A stretch of 64,000 nucleotides of DNA from Leptonema sp964619535 (GCA_964619535.1 CAZUEX010000003.1:230856-294855), one strand, 5' to 3'. Shown: positions 41,126-50,121, counted from the stretch's first letter. Notes: generated by a model not told the origin, from the letters alone. Made by a program: numbers and translations.

Positions 41126-41337
41126 TTTCGGTTTTCGCTGTTGTAAAGCTCGGTATCCAGGGAGCACAGGAAGTCGGCCGGGTCGCTGAAGATACGTGTC
41201 TTCAGGCGCCGGCCGTTTCTGCTTCGCCCGCTGAAGACGTCGTAATAGTAAAAGCCAAAAAGGTCCTCACCGAATTCAAAGCGAATCCAGCGGCCGTTTC
41301 GCTTTCCCGTAGTATTGTTCAGATGGATGACGCTCAT
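41110..41337 (-). CDS. Small hypothetical protein (75 aa)
   Basis: Not recognised. With the ATG at 41337 (GGAG six bases upstream) the product reads MSVIHLNNTTGKRNGRW and continues as a beta-rich, Arg- and Tyr-rich soluble domain (FEFGEDLFGFYYYDVFSGR). Its end overlaps the receptor gene by 16 bases on the other strand. Between it and the AraC gene lie 239 bp with a repeat element. Confidence 0.5.
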   Translation of the reverse strand: MSVIHLNNTTGKRNGRWIRFEFGEDLFGFYYYDVFSGRSRNGRRLKTRIFSDPADFLCSLDTELYNSENRNYVPR

Positions 41338-41441
41338 CCTGCACTCCGCATCGCGCAGTACCGCGATTCTGTACAGGAAAAAAACTTTACCCGGAAAATT
41401 TTTCGGTTCAGAACTGTGTTCTGGCCCCAATCGCAGTTCTG

Positions 41442-41471
41442 CTTTATAAAACAGGACGACGGACGTTGCAA
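41442..41471 (+). repeat. Direct repeat, left copy, flanking the AraC gene
   Basis: 30-base element beginning CTTTATAAAACAGGACGAC and ending GTTGCAA. A second imperfect copy in the same orientation lies 903 bases downstream. This copy is 106 bases before the AraC start, in non-coding DNA. Confidence 0.6.
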
Positions 41472-41576
41472 TGGATGTCATAATAGGGCGGCGGCGATGC
41501 GTTTCGTTTTTCCCTGGAGCGATGCTGCTGATCCGAGGGCCAGGGACCACGCACGATAGGCAAGGAGGAGAGAACG

Positions 41577-42389
41577 ATGACTTCAGCTGCAAGATCAGAG
41601 GTATATCCAGGCTGTGTATCGTTCGAATACCAGCTGTGGCACAACGGGGAACGTCAATTTACGGAGTGGAATGATGCGGCTCGTATTCTGCAGCTCTGTG
41701 CAGACGAGGTGCTTACAGACGGAAGAATCTTTACGGAACGTATACATGAAGCTGACCGAAGGCGTCTGGAACGAGCCGAGGCCTCTCTTTTCTCCGGTGC
41801 CAGTTATATGGGGCTGCGGTTACGTCTTTCGGTGGATGACCGGTTCCATTCGATCCTGCTACGAGGATGTGTTCGTAGCCGTAGCACGGATTACCTGATC
41901 GTTGGCGGTCTGGTAGTCGATCTCAACTGGCCTGAAAGTCCTCGAACCCAGCATCTATCCCGTGTTGATGACCGGCATATCTTACAGTCCTTGAAGACCC
42001 TCTTCGAAGAGGAGCGTGTGTATATCGATGAAGACCTGTCACTGGACACGCTGGCCAGAAGGCTTCACCTTTCCACGCATCAGATGTCAGAGTTCCTCAA
42101 TCGCCGTCTTGGACTATCCTACGCTGAATTTGTGAATCGTTACAGGGTTGCCGAGGCCTGTCGGCTTCTAAGAGAACGTCCTGAGCTATCATTGATCGAT
42201 ATCTGTTTTGAGTCGGGCTTTCGATCCAAGGGTGCCTTTCACACCGTTTTTCGCCAGATGACGGGAACCACGCCACTGCATTACAGGCGACTGTCCGCTA
42301 CAGCCATGCCCGAGCGTCCATTACAGGAGAAGTCATTCCTCCCACTTTATAAAGCGGGACGACAGTCCGTTGCAAACGCTATACCGTAA
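41577..42389 (+). CDS. AraC-family transcriptional regulator with PAS-like N-terminal domain
   Basis: 270 residues. The N-terminal ~125 residues look PAS-like (LTDGRIFTERIHEADRRRLERAEASLFSG, YMGLRLRLSVDDRFHSILLRG). The C-terminal domain (about 138-240) has both helix-turn-helix units: LSLDTLARRLHLSTHQMSEFLNRRLGLSYAEFVNRYRV and LSLIDICFESGFRSKGAFHTVFRQMTGTTPLHYRR. AGGAGGAG precedes the ATG. The last residues are encoded by a repeat element whose other copy lies before the gene. It may sense a small ligand or redox change; the target is unknown, but the receptor operon upstream is a candidate. Confidence 0.85.
   Translation: MTSAARSEVYPGCVSFEYQLWHNGERQFTEWNDAARILQLCADEVLTDGRIFTERIHEADRRRLERAEASLFSGASYMGLRLRLSVDDRFHSILLRGCVRSRSTDYLIVGGLVVDLNWPESPRTQHLSRVDDRHILQSLKTLFEEERVYIDEDLSLDTLARRLHLSTHQMSEFLNRRLGLSYAEFVNRYRVAEACRLLRERPELSLIDICFESGFRSKGAFHTVFRQMTGTTPLHYRRLSATAMPERPLQEKSFLPLYKAGRQSVANAIP
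42345..42375 (+). repeat. Direct repeat, right copy, in the AraC gene 3' end
   Basis: 31-base element beginning CTTTATAAAGCGGGACGAC and ending CGTTGCAA, about 26-27 of 31 positions matching the left copy. It encodes the LYKAGRQSVAN tail of the regulator. Confidence 0.6.
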
Positions 42390-42411
42390 GGAGACTACTG
42401 TTTCTCTCCAG

Positions 42412-42486
42412 GCGGATCCGTCTCTGATCGTCCAGAGGCATGCTGGCAAACATGTGTCGCTGGTGAACGGATCCGCAACCTTTTTT
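42412..42486 (+). terminator. Long-range inverted repeat after the AraC gene, possible terminator
   Basis: GCGGATCCGT (42412-42421) and ACGGATCCGC (42467-42476) are perfect inverted copies 45 bases apart, and each half is itself nearly palindromic. Six T follow four bases after the right arm. The large loop makes it an unusual terminator; protein binding to the two similar half sites is an alternative. Confidence 0.4.
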
Positions 42487-42523
42487 GCAATCTATATCAC
42501 ACCATTTTGAGGATTGAGAGAAT

Positions 42524-42934
42524 ATGAAAACGAAAGAGATTGTTGTAACCGATATCGACTACAGCCGCATTTTTGAGACACTGTCATCCCAGAAGAGTCC
42601 TCGTGAAGCAGAGGACCTGCGCTTACTGGAAGCAGAACTGAAACGGGCTCAGCGCGTAAAGCATACAAAGGTGCCGCCGGATGTCGTTACGATGCGATCC
42701 CGGTTTCGTCTGAAAGACCTCGGCAATCCAGAGTCGTATGAATACACCCTTGTTTATCCGGATGAGGCCAACTACCAGGAAGGTAAGCTGTCTGTGCTTT
42801 CACCGATTGGAAGGGCCGTCCTCGGTCAACGAGTTGGACATGTGATAGAGATGCAGGTACCGGCTGGTACACGCTATTTTCTCGTGGATGAGATCCTTTT
42901 TCAGCCAGAGGCAGCGGGGCAGTATGAACTGTAG
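42524..42934 (+). CDS. rnk: Rnk/GreA-GreB-type transcription elongation factor family protein
   Basis: 136 residues: short N-terminal helical part (LRLLEAELKRAQRVKHTKVPPDVVTMRSRFRL across 29-60) and a C-terminal FKBP-like Gre domain (YEYTLVYPDEANYQEGKLSVLSPIGRAVLGQRVGHVIEMQVPAG). The lack of a long coiled-coil and the length are those of Rnk, which binds RNA polymerase in competition with Gre factors. GAGG precedes the ATG. Followed by a convergent kinase gene. Confidence 0.85.
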   Translation: MKTKEIVVTDIDYSRIFETLSSQKSPREAEDLRLLEAELKRAQRVKHTKVPPDVVTMRSRFRLKDLGNPESYEYTLVYPDEANYQEGKLSVLSPIGRAVLGQRVGHVIEMQVPAGTRYFLVDEILFQPEAAGQYEL

Positions 42935-42942
42935 TCGTGCTG

Positions 42943-44244
42943 TTACGGCTCGTCCAGCAGGGTAAGGAATTCCTGTCGCCAGTTTCGTCTTGCACCCAGA
43001 CGACGCAGATTTCCAAAATGACCGCCCAGCGTGCGGTGAATAAACAGGATGTCGGCCGGAAAGGCGATGCTGCGCGACTCCTCCCACGAGGAACGCCCCA
43101 GTTCCAGAACCTTTGCATAAACATCGGGGTCTGAGCCAAACGACGTTACTTCGTCTGGAAAGATCTCGGCAACGAGCTGCAGGTGTGGAAGGAGCAGGTC
43201 GTCCGGCAGTGGGTCGCCGTTCAGGCGGTGTATGCCGGCTTCCTGCAGCAGAGAGGGGATGGGACGATAATCGCCGACAAGGATACACCGCGCCACCCGT
43301 GCGTAGGCATCGGCGATGGCATCTGGAACGGCCTTCATACAGCCGAGATCGTACAGCACGACATCGCCATTCTCGCGAAAGCCGAAGTTCGCTGCATTGG
43401 GATCGGCATGCAGGAAGCGCAGTCGAAAGAGTCCCCTTGTGATCAGTCGCAGGAGGGCAATTGACCAGCCATCGATGTGATGTGATTTTTCGTCAGCGGG
43501 CAATGCGGCAGCGTAGGTCAGCGCCTCGTCAAGTGACATCGCATCTTCGCGACTCATGGCAAGGACACGCCGGGAACTGAATTCAGAAAGGGGCTCGGGA
43601 ACGACGATACCGTCGATGTGCAATTCTTCTCGGTAGCGTTTGAGATGCTGTAGCTCGATTTCGTAATCGAGCTCTTCCTGCAGTCTGGTAACGAGTTCGG
43701 GCCATACCGTATCAAAAGGCAGATCCAGGATCTGGAAAAGCGTGGCAAAAACGGTGCGCAGGGATCGCAGGTCGGACTTCATGGCCTCCCGGATATCGGG
43801 ATACTGGATCTTCAGCACGATGTTGCGACCGTCTTCGGTAGTGGCCCGGTGTACCTGGCCGATCGATGCAGCAGCAAAGGGACGTTCTTCGATTGTAAGG
43901 GCCTGCAGTCGATCGCCCAGATCCTCTTCGAGGACCTTCCTCATCTGCGTAAAGGGGGCGGCCTTTGCCTCGTTCTGCAGTAGTTTGAAGATAGAGATGA
44001 TTTCGGGCGGTAGCAGATCTTCGTGCAGGCTGAGCATCTGTCCGATCTTCATCGGAGCCCCCTTTAGCCGGGACAGCGTTTCGACGGCGCGCATGACCTG
44101 ATCCAGGCCGGCACCTGCGGCACCGGGCCGATTCAGGGCTTCGAGTAGCTTTCGATGTGCCAGGGACAGGCCCATGCGCCCCGCCGTCTCACCGATCTTG
44201 AACATGCGTGACAGGGCGCCGGTAATCAGGTTTTCATCATCCAT
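42943..44244 (-). CDS. ABC1/UbiB (AarF) family atypical kinase
   Basis: 433 residues with the KxGQ motif (KIGQM, about 66-69), alanine-rich loop AAASIGQVHRA, catalytic lysine in VLKIQYP, HADPNAANFGF in place of HxDPHPGN, and YDLGCM for the metal-binding DFG. UbiB-type proteins use ATP to handle isoprenoid lipids or quinone precursors. No C-terminal membrane helices are seen. The asparagine-for-histidine change in DPNAAN is seen in subgroups of the family. Divergent from pcm. Confidence 0.88.
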   Translation of the reverse strand: MDDENLITGALSRMFKIGETAGRMGLSLAHRKLLEALNRPGAAGAGLDQVMRAVETLSRLKGAPMKIGQMLSLHEDLLPPEIISIFKLLQNEAKAAPFTQMRKVLEEDLGDRLQALTIEERPFAAASIGQVHRATTEDGRNIVLKIQYPDIREAMKSDLRSLRTVFATLFQILDLPFDTVWPELVTRLQEELDYEIELQHLKRYREELHIDGIVVPEPLSEFSSRRVLAMSREDAMSLDEALTYAAALPADEKSHHIDGWSIALLRLITRGLFRLRFLHADPNAANFGFRENGDVVLYDLGCMKAVPDAIADAYARVARCILVGDYRPIPSLLQEAGIHRLNGDPLPDDLLLPHLQLVAEIFPDEVTSFGSDPDVYAKVLELGRSSWEESRSIAFPADILFIHRTLGGHFGNLRRLGARRNWRQEFLTLLDEP

Positions 44245-44327
44245 AAACAGTCAGCCTTAACAGCCAGTGCATCCCGTTTGATGTGTGCATCAGTAAAGGC
44301 AAGCTATCCTGTTATGTGGACGAAAAA

Positions 44328-44981
44328 ATGGACCGAGGCAACGAAAAACTGGATCGTCAGAGAGAAGAGATCGAGCACATGATTCGGACGCAGATCCGCC
44401 AGCGAGGGATTCACGACGAGGCCCTGGAAGAGGCTCTGCTGCGCTTCCCGCGTCACTGGTTTGTGCCGGACTCATTGCAGCATCGGTCCTGTGACGACAG
44501 CCCGCTGCCCATCGGTGAAGGGCAGACGATTTCACAGCCCTATATCGTGGCCCTGATGACCCACCTGCTGCAATTGCAGGGAGGCGAAAGGGTGCTTGAA
44601 ATCGGTACCGGTTGTGGCTACCAGTCGGCAATACTGGCCGCCCTGGGGGCCGAGGTCCATTCCGTGGAGGTCGTTCCCGAGCTCTATCAGGCGACGAAGA
44701 AGCGCCTGGCCGGCATGACCGATCCGGCAGTGTCGCGTATTCATCTTTATTTGCAGAATGGCAGGGATGGTGTTCCCGAGGCTGCTCCCTTTGATCGCAT
44801 CCTCTGTGCTGCTGCCACCGATGCCGTACCGGAGGCCTGGAAAAGGCAGCTAAAGGTGGGGGGATGGATGGTGCTTCCCCTTGGAAAAGAAACGGCCGAG
44901 CTCATTGTTTTTACAAAGCAATCCGCAACAGAATTTGTAAAAAGGGTCGTCATACCGGTTCGCTTTGTTCCCTTAGTATAA
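44328..44981 (+). CDS. pcm: Protein-L-isoaspartate O-methyltransferase
   Basis: 217 residues with RFPRHWFVPDSL, the substrate loop LPIGEGQTISQPYIVALMTHLL, the SAM-binding LEIGTGCGYQSAILAAL and DRILCAAATDAVPEAWKRQLKVGG. It methylates isoaspartyl residues so that they can revert to aspartate. Start 44328 chosen for typical length; an upstream ATG at 44283 adds 15 residues. Its stop abuts the lipB start. Confidence 0.92.
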   Translation: MDRGNEKLDRQREEIEHMIRTQIRQRGIHDEALEEALLRFPRHWFVPDSLQHRSCDDSPLPIGEGQTISQPYIVALMTHLLQLQGGERVLEIGTGCGYQSAILAALGAEVHSVEVVPELYQATKKRLAGMTDPAVSRIHLYLQNGRDGVPEAAPFDRILCAAATDAVPEAWKRQLKVGGWMVLPLGKETAELIVFTKQSATEFVKRVVIPVRFVPLV

Positions 44982-45725
44982 ATGGCGGAAGAAACGGCGT
45001 TCTACAGGCAGGAAAGGCAGGATAAAGGCATCGTTTTCCAGAGCGACATGGGTGGCAAGAACGAGAAGACGATTCCCGTTCTATATCTGAACCGGCCCAT
45101 GCGCTACGCTCGTTACGTTCGTTATACAGAGCTCTTAAGGCGAAGGCGGCATGAGAATCTCGTATTCTGCCAGCACCATCCGGTCGTTACGATGGGCCTG
45201 CAGACCCGCCCGGAATCGCTGCTGTTGCAGCCTGACGACTTTAAGCGTCATGCCGTCGACCTGGTAAAGGTAAGGCGTGGCGGCGATGCTACGGCCCATG
45301 AACCCGGGCAGATCGTCATCTATCCACATGTGGATCTGCGAGCTCGTAACATCCGCCTGTCTGATTTTGTAAAGGCCATGCTTGATATTACATCTTACAG
45401 CCTGGAGCAGGTGTTCGGCCTCAGGCTGCACCCCAATCCGCAGGCGCCCGGGCTGTACACGGAGCGGGGCGAGAAGGTTGTTTCTTCTGGACTTGAGGTT
45501 CGTTCTGGCTTCAGCTCTTCGGGTGTGGCTGTGAATTACAGCAATGCCCTGAAAACCTTCTCGTTTATCCATCCCTGCGGATATCCGGGGCTGCGTATGC
45601 AATCTGTCCTTCAGCTGCTTGGCCGTTCAGAAAAGAAGAATGACCCCGAGACGGATGAGAAAAAAAGGGAATTCTGTCAGGTATGGGCCGAACGGTTTAT
45701 TCAGTCCTTCTCGCTTTATCGCTGA
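44982..45725 (+). CDS. lipB: Octanoyltransferase LipB
   Basis: 247 residues. Transfers octanoyl from ACP to lipoyl domains. Recognisable are HHPVVTMGLQT, RGGDATAHEPGQIVIYP (usual TYHGPGQ, here with Glu for Gly but the histidine kept), GEKVVSSGLEVR with the conserved lysine, and IHPCGYPGLRMQSV with the catalytic cysteine. The N-terminal ~25 residues are extra; ATG at 45051 is an alternative start. No lipA gene is adjacent. Directly follows the pcm stop. Confidence 0.85.
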   Translation: MAEETAFYRQERQDKGIVFQSDMGGKNEKTIPVLYLNRPMRYARYVRYTELLRRRRHENLVFCQHHPVVTMGLQTRPESLLLQPDDFKRHAVDLVKVRRGGDATAHEPGQIVIYPHVDLRARNIRLSDFVKAMLDITSYSLEQVFGLRLHPNPQAPGLYTERGEKVVSSGLEVRSGFSSSGVAVNYSNALKTFSFIHPCGYPGLRMQSVLQLLGRSEKKNDPETDEKKREFCQVWAERFIQSFSLYR

Positions 45726-46108
45726 GTACGTTGCCTTTTGGCTGCAAAACGGTGGAGTCTTATCGTCCCGAAGCAGAAGAGCTTCGAGACACCATCCCCG
45801 ACGAGTATCGACGTACCGGCATGATATCCAGCTCCACGTATCAGGTTTATTTTCGGGTGTCGGCCCGATCCTACAGTGAGGCGCTGGATATTGCACGCAG
45901 CCAGGCCGAGCATCTGGCTTTGCGCTATTTGCTGAAAGAGCCCTTCATCTACATTACGATCAGTCCCTACGGCGTGCAGAGACTGAAAGAGCTGATCCAT
46001 AAGAAAGGGAAGATCATCGCAGTGCAGAAGGCAGAAGACAACTACTACGATGTCGTGTACCATATCACTGATTACGGATTGCGTGAGCAATTCCAGAAGA
46101 TCCGGTAA
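45683..46108 (+). CDS. Hypothetical lipoprotein
   Basis: 141 residues; signal with lipobox LPFGC (Cys21). The mature part (YQVYFRVSARSYSEALDIARSQAEHLALRYLLKEP ... YDVVYHI) is a small alpha/beta domain rich in Tyr/Arg, similar in feel to LPP20/FlgT-type N-terminal domains, without certain assignment. It starts 43 bases inside lipB, so some coupling is likely. Followed by gltX. Confidence 0.65.
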   Translation: MGRTVYSVLLALSLSTLPFGCKTVESYRPEAEELRDTIPDEYRRTGMISSSTYQVYFRVSARSYSEALDIARSQAEHLALRYLLKEPFIYITISPYGVQRLKELIHKKGKIIAVQKAEDNYYDVVYHITDYGLREQFQKIR

Positions 46109-46166
46109 GCCTGTTCGCTTCTGCAGCAACGGAAGGAAGCATTGATGACAGAAAGAGGAGAAACAA

Positions 46167-47693
46167 ATGTCTGAGATTCGTACCCGATTCGCTCCAAGTC
46201 CAAGCGGCTATCTTCATATCGGCGGAGCCCGTACGGCACTTTTCAATTACCTGTATGCAAAGGCCATGAAAGGATCCTTTGTTGTTCGCGTCGAAGATAC
46301 CGATCAGGAGCGATCCACGCCCGAGTCTGAAAAGGCCATTCTCGACTCCCTTGAATGGCTTGGCATCAAGGCCGATGAGGGCGTTCGGGAAGGCGGACTG
46401 CACGGACCGTACCGTCAATCACAGAGGCTGGATCACTATCGCCCTTATACAGAGAAGCTGTTGAAAGAAGGTAAGGCCTATCCCTGTTTCTGCACGGACG
46501 AAGAACTGGAGGCGAAGCAGGAGCGTTCGCGTAAGCTCGGCCTGCCGCATGTCTATGACGGCAAATGCCGAAACCTTACACCGGAAGAGGCAAAGCAGAA
46601 GATTGAAGCAGGAGAGCGTTATGCTATCCGGTTCAAGGTGGAGCCGAACGAAGTGGCCGTCAACGACCTGGTGCAGGGAAAGGTGAAGTTTGATGCACGT
46701 CTGATCGGTGATTTCATTATCGTTAAGTCTGACGGGTTCCCATCGTATAACTATGCCGTCGTTATCGATGACTATGAGATGAAGATCTCGCATGTGATTC
46801 GCGGTGTTGGCCACCTTTCCAATACTCCTCGACAGATCCTTATTCACGAAGCGCTTGGTTTGCCTCTGCCTGCCTATGCCCATATCTCTGAGATCGTCGG
46901 TACGGACCGCAAGAAGCTGTCCAAACGAAGGGGGGCGACGTCGGTGCTGTTCTTCCGTGATCTGGGCTATCTGTCTGAAGGGCTCGTGAACTACATGGCA
47001 CTTCTTGGCTGGTATCCGGAGGATGGCGTGGAGTTTATGCCTGATGGAGAGCTGGAACGTAAGTTTGATGTGGCTCGTTGTTCGAAATCTCCGGCCATGT
47101 TTGATTTCTTTCAGCCGGTTGATGAAGGAGATCTCGACCTGACTGCAATGACCCGCGAAGAGCTCGGTAAAATCATCAATGGCAAGAGCAAGCTGAACTG
47201 GCTGAACCAGAAATATCTGCGCCACTATGAAACGGACAGGGTATGGGAGCTTGCCCTGCCATTTCTGTTAAAGGATGCGCAGGTTAAGGGACTGATCGAA
47301 TCGGATGAGCAGAAGGTACGCCGTGCCTTTGCTTCTGTAAAAGAATACATCTACACGCTGGAAGATGCGGCGCCTTATCTAAAAGAGATCTTTCGTGACA
47401 GGGTGGAGATGGATGCCGATGCCAGGGCCATGGCGTCTACACCGGAAGCCCGTTCTGTGCTTGAAGCCTTTCTGGCCGTTCTTGAAGAGAAAAAGCCAAA
47501 CACGCCCGAGGAGTTCGGCCAGGCGATCAAGGAGGCCGGAGCTCGAAGCGGCCAGAAAGGCAAGGGTCTGTTTATGCCCATTCGCGCTGCGGCTACAGGC
47601 TCTCTCGTAGGACTTGAGCTGAATGTGCTCTTTTCGCTTCTGGGAGGCCAGATTGTACAGGAAAGAATACGATTCTCTCTTGACAGCCTTTAA
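46167..47693 (+). CDS. gltX: Glutamyl-tRNA synthetase
   Basis: 508 residues, class I synthetase. HIGG (about 17-20) in SPSGYLHIGGARTALFNYLYA and KLSKRRG (about 250) are the two signatures; the helical C-terminal anticodon-binding part contains the GQKGKGLFMPIRAAATG box. Charges tRNA-Glu (or Gln if non-discriminating). AGGAG precedes the ATG. Confidence 0.97.
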   Translation: MSEIRTRFAPSPSGYLHIGGARTALFNYLYAKAMKGSFVVRVEDTDQERSTPESEKAILDSLEWLGIKADEGVREGGLHGPYRQSQRLDHYRPYTEKLLKEGKAYPCFCTDEELEAKQERSRKLGLPHVYDGKCRNLTPEEAKQKIEAGERYAIRFKVEPNEVAVNDLVQGKVKFDARLIGDFIIVKSDGFPSYNYAVVIDDYEMKISHVIRGVGHLSNTPRQILIHEALGLPLPAYAHISEIVGTDRKKLSKRRGATSVLFFRDLGYLSEGLVNYMALLGWYPEDGVEFMPDGELERKFDVARCSKSPAMFDFFQPVDEGDLDLTAMTREELGKIINGKSKLNWLNQKYLRHYETDRVWELALPFLLKDAQVKGLIESDEQKVRRAFASVKEYIYTLEDAAPYLKEIFRDRVEMDADARAMASTPEARSVLEAFLAVLEEKKPNTPEEFGQAIKEAGARSGQKGKGLFMPIRAAATGSLVGLELNVLFSLLGGQIVQERIRFSLDSL

Positions 47694-47714
47694 GCTCTGA
47701 AAGATAAACCGGGT

Positions 47715-49100
47715 ATGCCGTCGCTGTACGGACAGCAGCCCGGTCCCCTTGCCCGGGCTGGCTCCGAGGCTCTCAGCCTCTATCTAAACGTTCGCTATGG
47801 CGGGCGCACGGAGGCGTTACCCCTGACGGCCAGTCCTTCTGCTTTGCACGATCGGTGCACAGAACTTCGCTCTGCTGAATCCGAACAATCGATCGAATCC
47901 ATTGGACTGTTATTAAGCAGCATCCGCATGGGATACGGGCATCATCGGATCGCGCGATCCGTGATGACCTGGGTTGAGGATATGCAGCCTGGATTGCTTG
48001 ATCTCATGTCGGTTGATGCACCGCAATCAGGCCTGTTTCGCGATATGGAAAGGCTGTATTCCCTTTTCAGTCGTCTGAGCTTTGATGTGGGAGGACCATT
48101 GCGCCTTCTATGGAATGCCATTCTTCTTCGTGGCACGATCGATACCCTTGCCATCTCCGTCGACCTGGCCAGGCATTACCGATTTCTTTTCGAATCACTG
48201 CGCAAAGACATTCCCTGTGTGGCCAGCTATCCCTTTGCCGCGCAGATTGCATTGGCAGCCGGCTTCAAGAGGGTATTTAACCTGATACCCGATAACCATC
48301 CACAGTTCTTCTTGCTGGCACCGGGCGCGAAGAATATCGTGCAGAGCCAGTCATCCTGCTCTCGCTTTCTGGCAATGGGAGTGCCCGACAGTGAGATGGA
48401 ATGTGCCGGTCACTTTGTACCCCGTGATATTGCCAGCAATGTTCGATCAGACACAGAGCATCGTATTGCAAGACGGAAGCGTAATGCTCCGCTGCGCTGT
48501 TTGCTATCTCTTGGTGGAACGGGAGCACAGGCCGGCTTTCTGCGCAAACTGATTGAGCGGATGTTGCCCGCCATCGGAGAGGGAAGCCTTTTCTTGCTGA
48601 TCAACTGCGGTGAGCATGCAGACTTTGTATCCGATCTTGTTTCGCTTCTCGAAGCAAAGAAGATCCCCTTTACGGAGGTCGATAGCCTCGAAGGACTTCG
48701 CCGCTTCTGTGGCTGGCATGCCATCTCTTCGGATGAACCAACCCATGCCGTTACAATCTTTCGCTTTGCCGAGCACGACCTCAGTGTACGCGCAACGGAT
48801 GAGCTGATACGCTGCGTGGACCTGCTTGTAACAAGACCGTCGCAGGTGGCCTTTTTTCCGATTCCGAAGGTGCTTCTGAGGCGGCTTGCCGATCATGAAA
48901 GCGACAGCTCCAGCTACTTCGTGGCCCTTGATGAAAGCGATACAGAGTGCAGTCGTCCAGAAAAGGCTGCTTCGCTGATCCTGTCCATGTTGCCCGAAGG
49001 AGGTCCTTTGATCCGTCGGAATGAGGGCATCTTGCGACGAAGTGAATCCGGCCTTTATCTGGGGGCCCGCCGTGTTGCAGAGATGGTACGCTTTGATTGA
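47715..49100 (+). CDS. GT-B glycosyltransferase-like protein (MGDG synthase/MurG-like)
   Basis: 461 residues. LLLSSIRMGYGHHRIARSVMTWV (about 66-88) resembles the GxGHxxAA start of MGDG-synthase and MurG-type enzymes; later LLSLGGTGAQAGFLRKLIERMLP matches the opening of the nucleotide-sugar-binding half, and LLVTRPSQVAFFPIPKVLLRRL the donor-site end. No signal or membrane helix. It may glycosylate a lipid, but the donor and acceptor are unknown. It begins 22 bases after gltX. Confidence 0.6.
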   Translation: MPSLYGQQPGPLARAGSEALSLYLNVRYGGRTEALPLTASPSALHDRCTELRSAESEQSIESIGLLLSSIRMGYGHHRIARSVMTWVEDMQPGLLDLMSVDAPQSGLFRDMERLYSLFSRLSFDVGGPLRLLWNAILLRGTIDTLAISVDLARHYRFLFESLRKDIPCVASYPFAAQIALAAGFKRVFNLIPDNHPQFFLLAPGAKNIVQSQSSCSRFLAMGVPDSEMECAGHFVPRDIASNVRSDTEHRIARRKRNAPLRCLLSLGGTGAQAGFLRKLIERMLPAIGEGSLFLLINCGEHADFVSDLVSLLEAKKIPFTEVDSLEGLRRFCGWHAISSDEPTHAVTIFRFAEHDLSVRATDELIRCVDLLVTRPSQVAFFPIPKVLLRRLADHESDSSSYFVALDESDTECSRPEKAASLILSMLPEGGPLIRRNEGILRRSESGLYLGARRVAEMVRFD

Positions 49101-49153
49101 CGGAGCGCAGCCCGCGAAAAACCTGAACGGGCTCAGCAAAAGAGCGATCTGAA

Positions 49154-49225
49154 GCCCCTGTAGCTCAGTGGATAGAGCATCGGTCTCCGAAGCCGTGCGC
49201 GCAGGTTCGATTCCTGCCAGGGGTA
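49154..49225 (+). tRNA. tRNA-Arg (anticodon CCG)
   Basis: Acceptor GCCCCTG/CAGGGGT (G-U first pair), D-arm GCTC/GAGC, anticodon arm TCGGT-CTCCGAA-GCCGT (anticodon CCG, reading CGG; first stem pair U-U), T-arm GCAGG-TTCGATT-CCTGC, discriminator A. CCA not encoded. The U-U pair at 27-43 is slightly unusual. Confidence 0.93.
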
Positions 49226-49257
49226 GATAGCAGTTATCGTTTCTATCATTTTTTTTT
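49226..49257 (+). terminator. Probable terminator after tRNA-Arg(CCG)
   Basis: GATAG (49226-49230) and CTATC (49243-49247) pair across a 12-base loop, followed by A and nine T. The stem is short but the T-run and position directly after the tRNA support it. Confidence 0.6.
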
Positions 49258-49410
49258 CTCCTGTGCCTTCCTGACCTACGCTACCAGCCGGTTTTCGTTG
49301 CCCTTGCAGGCTTGATGGGCGGTTCGGCACATTGAATGAAAAAACCTGCTTTACTCTTTTGCAGGCAGTGTTCCTATCCTGACCGAAAACATAGACATAA
49401 GGAAGACTGC

Positions 49411-50043
49411 ATGCGAAATCTGAAGAACATCCTGTTGGTGCTGGGGGCACTTCTGCTTGTAAACGTGGCCCTGTTCGGCATCAACATATTACAGAACGGA
49501 TCCGGCTCCTGGAACGGCAAGAGCATGGATGAGATACTGGGGGTTTCGGCCGAAGAGGCCACGGTGGCCGATATCGAACGGTTATCGAAATCGGAGGCAA
49601 TGCAGCTGTTTCTTGCCGCAGAAGCGCCGGACCTGCAGGCCATGAAAGGCGAGTACAGAGCAAAGACCCTTTCTGTGGGCATTATGGCCGGTGCGGCCGA
49701 TTTCTTTACGCATCACTTCTTCGGTCCGGGACGGTGGCAGGGCAAGGCCTTCTATCCTCTGGATCAACAGAAAGGGAAAGGATACAACATCTTCACCAAT
49801 GGCCGAAAAAGGATGATGGATACGTATATTGCAACGTCAGCCTTTGACGAGAAGGACTCCATGCATCTGGACTATTCTCCGTATAACACCGGTCTCGTTC
49901 ATTCCATGCACGACGAGGTTCGCAAGATCAACGACAGCCTTTTCCTGGGCATGGGACACATGGCAGCGGGAGGGGGAGCCATCAATCCGGCGCCGTTTGT
50001 ACTGTACGGCAAGCCTTCTCCCTGGGTAGGGCCAGATGAATAG
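49411..50043 (+). CDS. Hypothetical membrane-anchored protein with GXWXG-like motif
   Basis: 210 residues with one N-terminal membrane helix (about 5-26) and a soluble part. GPGRWQGKAFYP, GKGYNIFTNGRK, MHLDYSPYNTGLVHSMHDEVRKINDSLFLGMGHM and a final PAPFVLYGKPSPWVG resemble the layout of GXWXG/DUF4334 lipocalin-like domains, but the match is loose. Start 49411 has AAGGAAG upstream. The next gene is a DUF4405 membrane protein, so the pair may work at the membrane. Confidence 0.55.
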   Translation: MRNLKNILLVLGALLLVNVALFGINILQNGSGSWNGKSMDEILGVSAEEATVADIERLSKSEAMQLFLAAEAPDLQAMKGEYRAKTLSVGIMAGAADFFTHHFFGPGRWQGKAFYPLDQQKGKGYNIFTNGRKRMMDTYIATSAFDEKDSMHLDYSPYNTGLVHSMHDEVRKINDSLFLGMGHMAAGGGAINPAPFVLYGKPSPWVGPDE

Positions 50044-50121
50044 CGCGGCCATCTTGCGACGATCCGGGACTAACAGTTTTTTACAGTTTTGACGGAACCA
50101 TTGGCCCGTGTAGACAGGTAT

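Noticed and set aside
45300..45330. LipB judged inactive because TYHGPGQ reads TAHEPGQ
   Set aside because: The histidine and the catalytic cysteine and lysine are kept; only a glycine differs, which does not justify calling loss of function.
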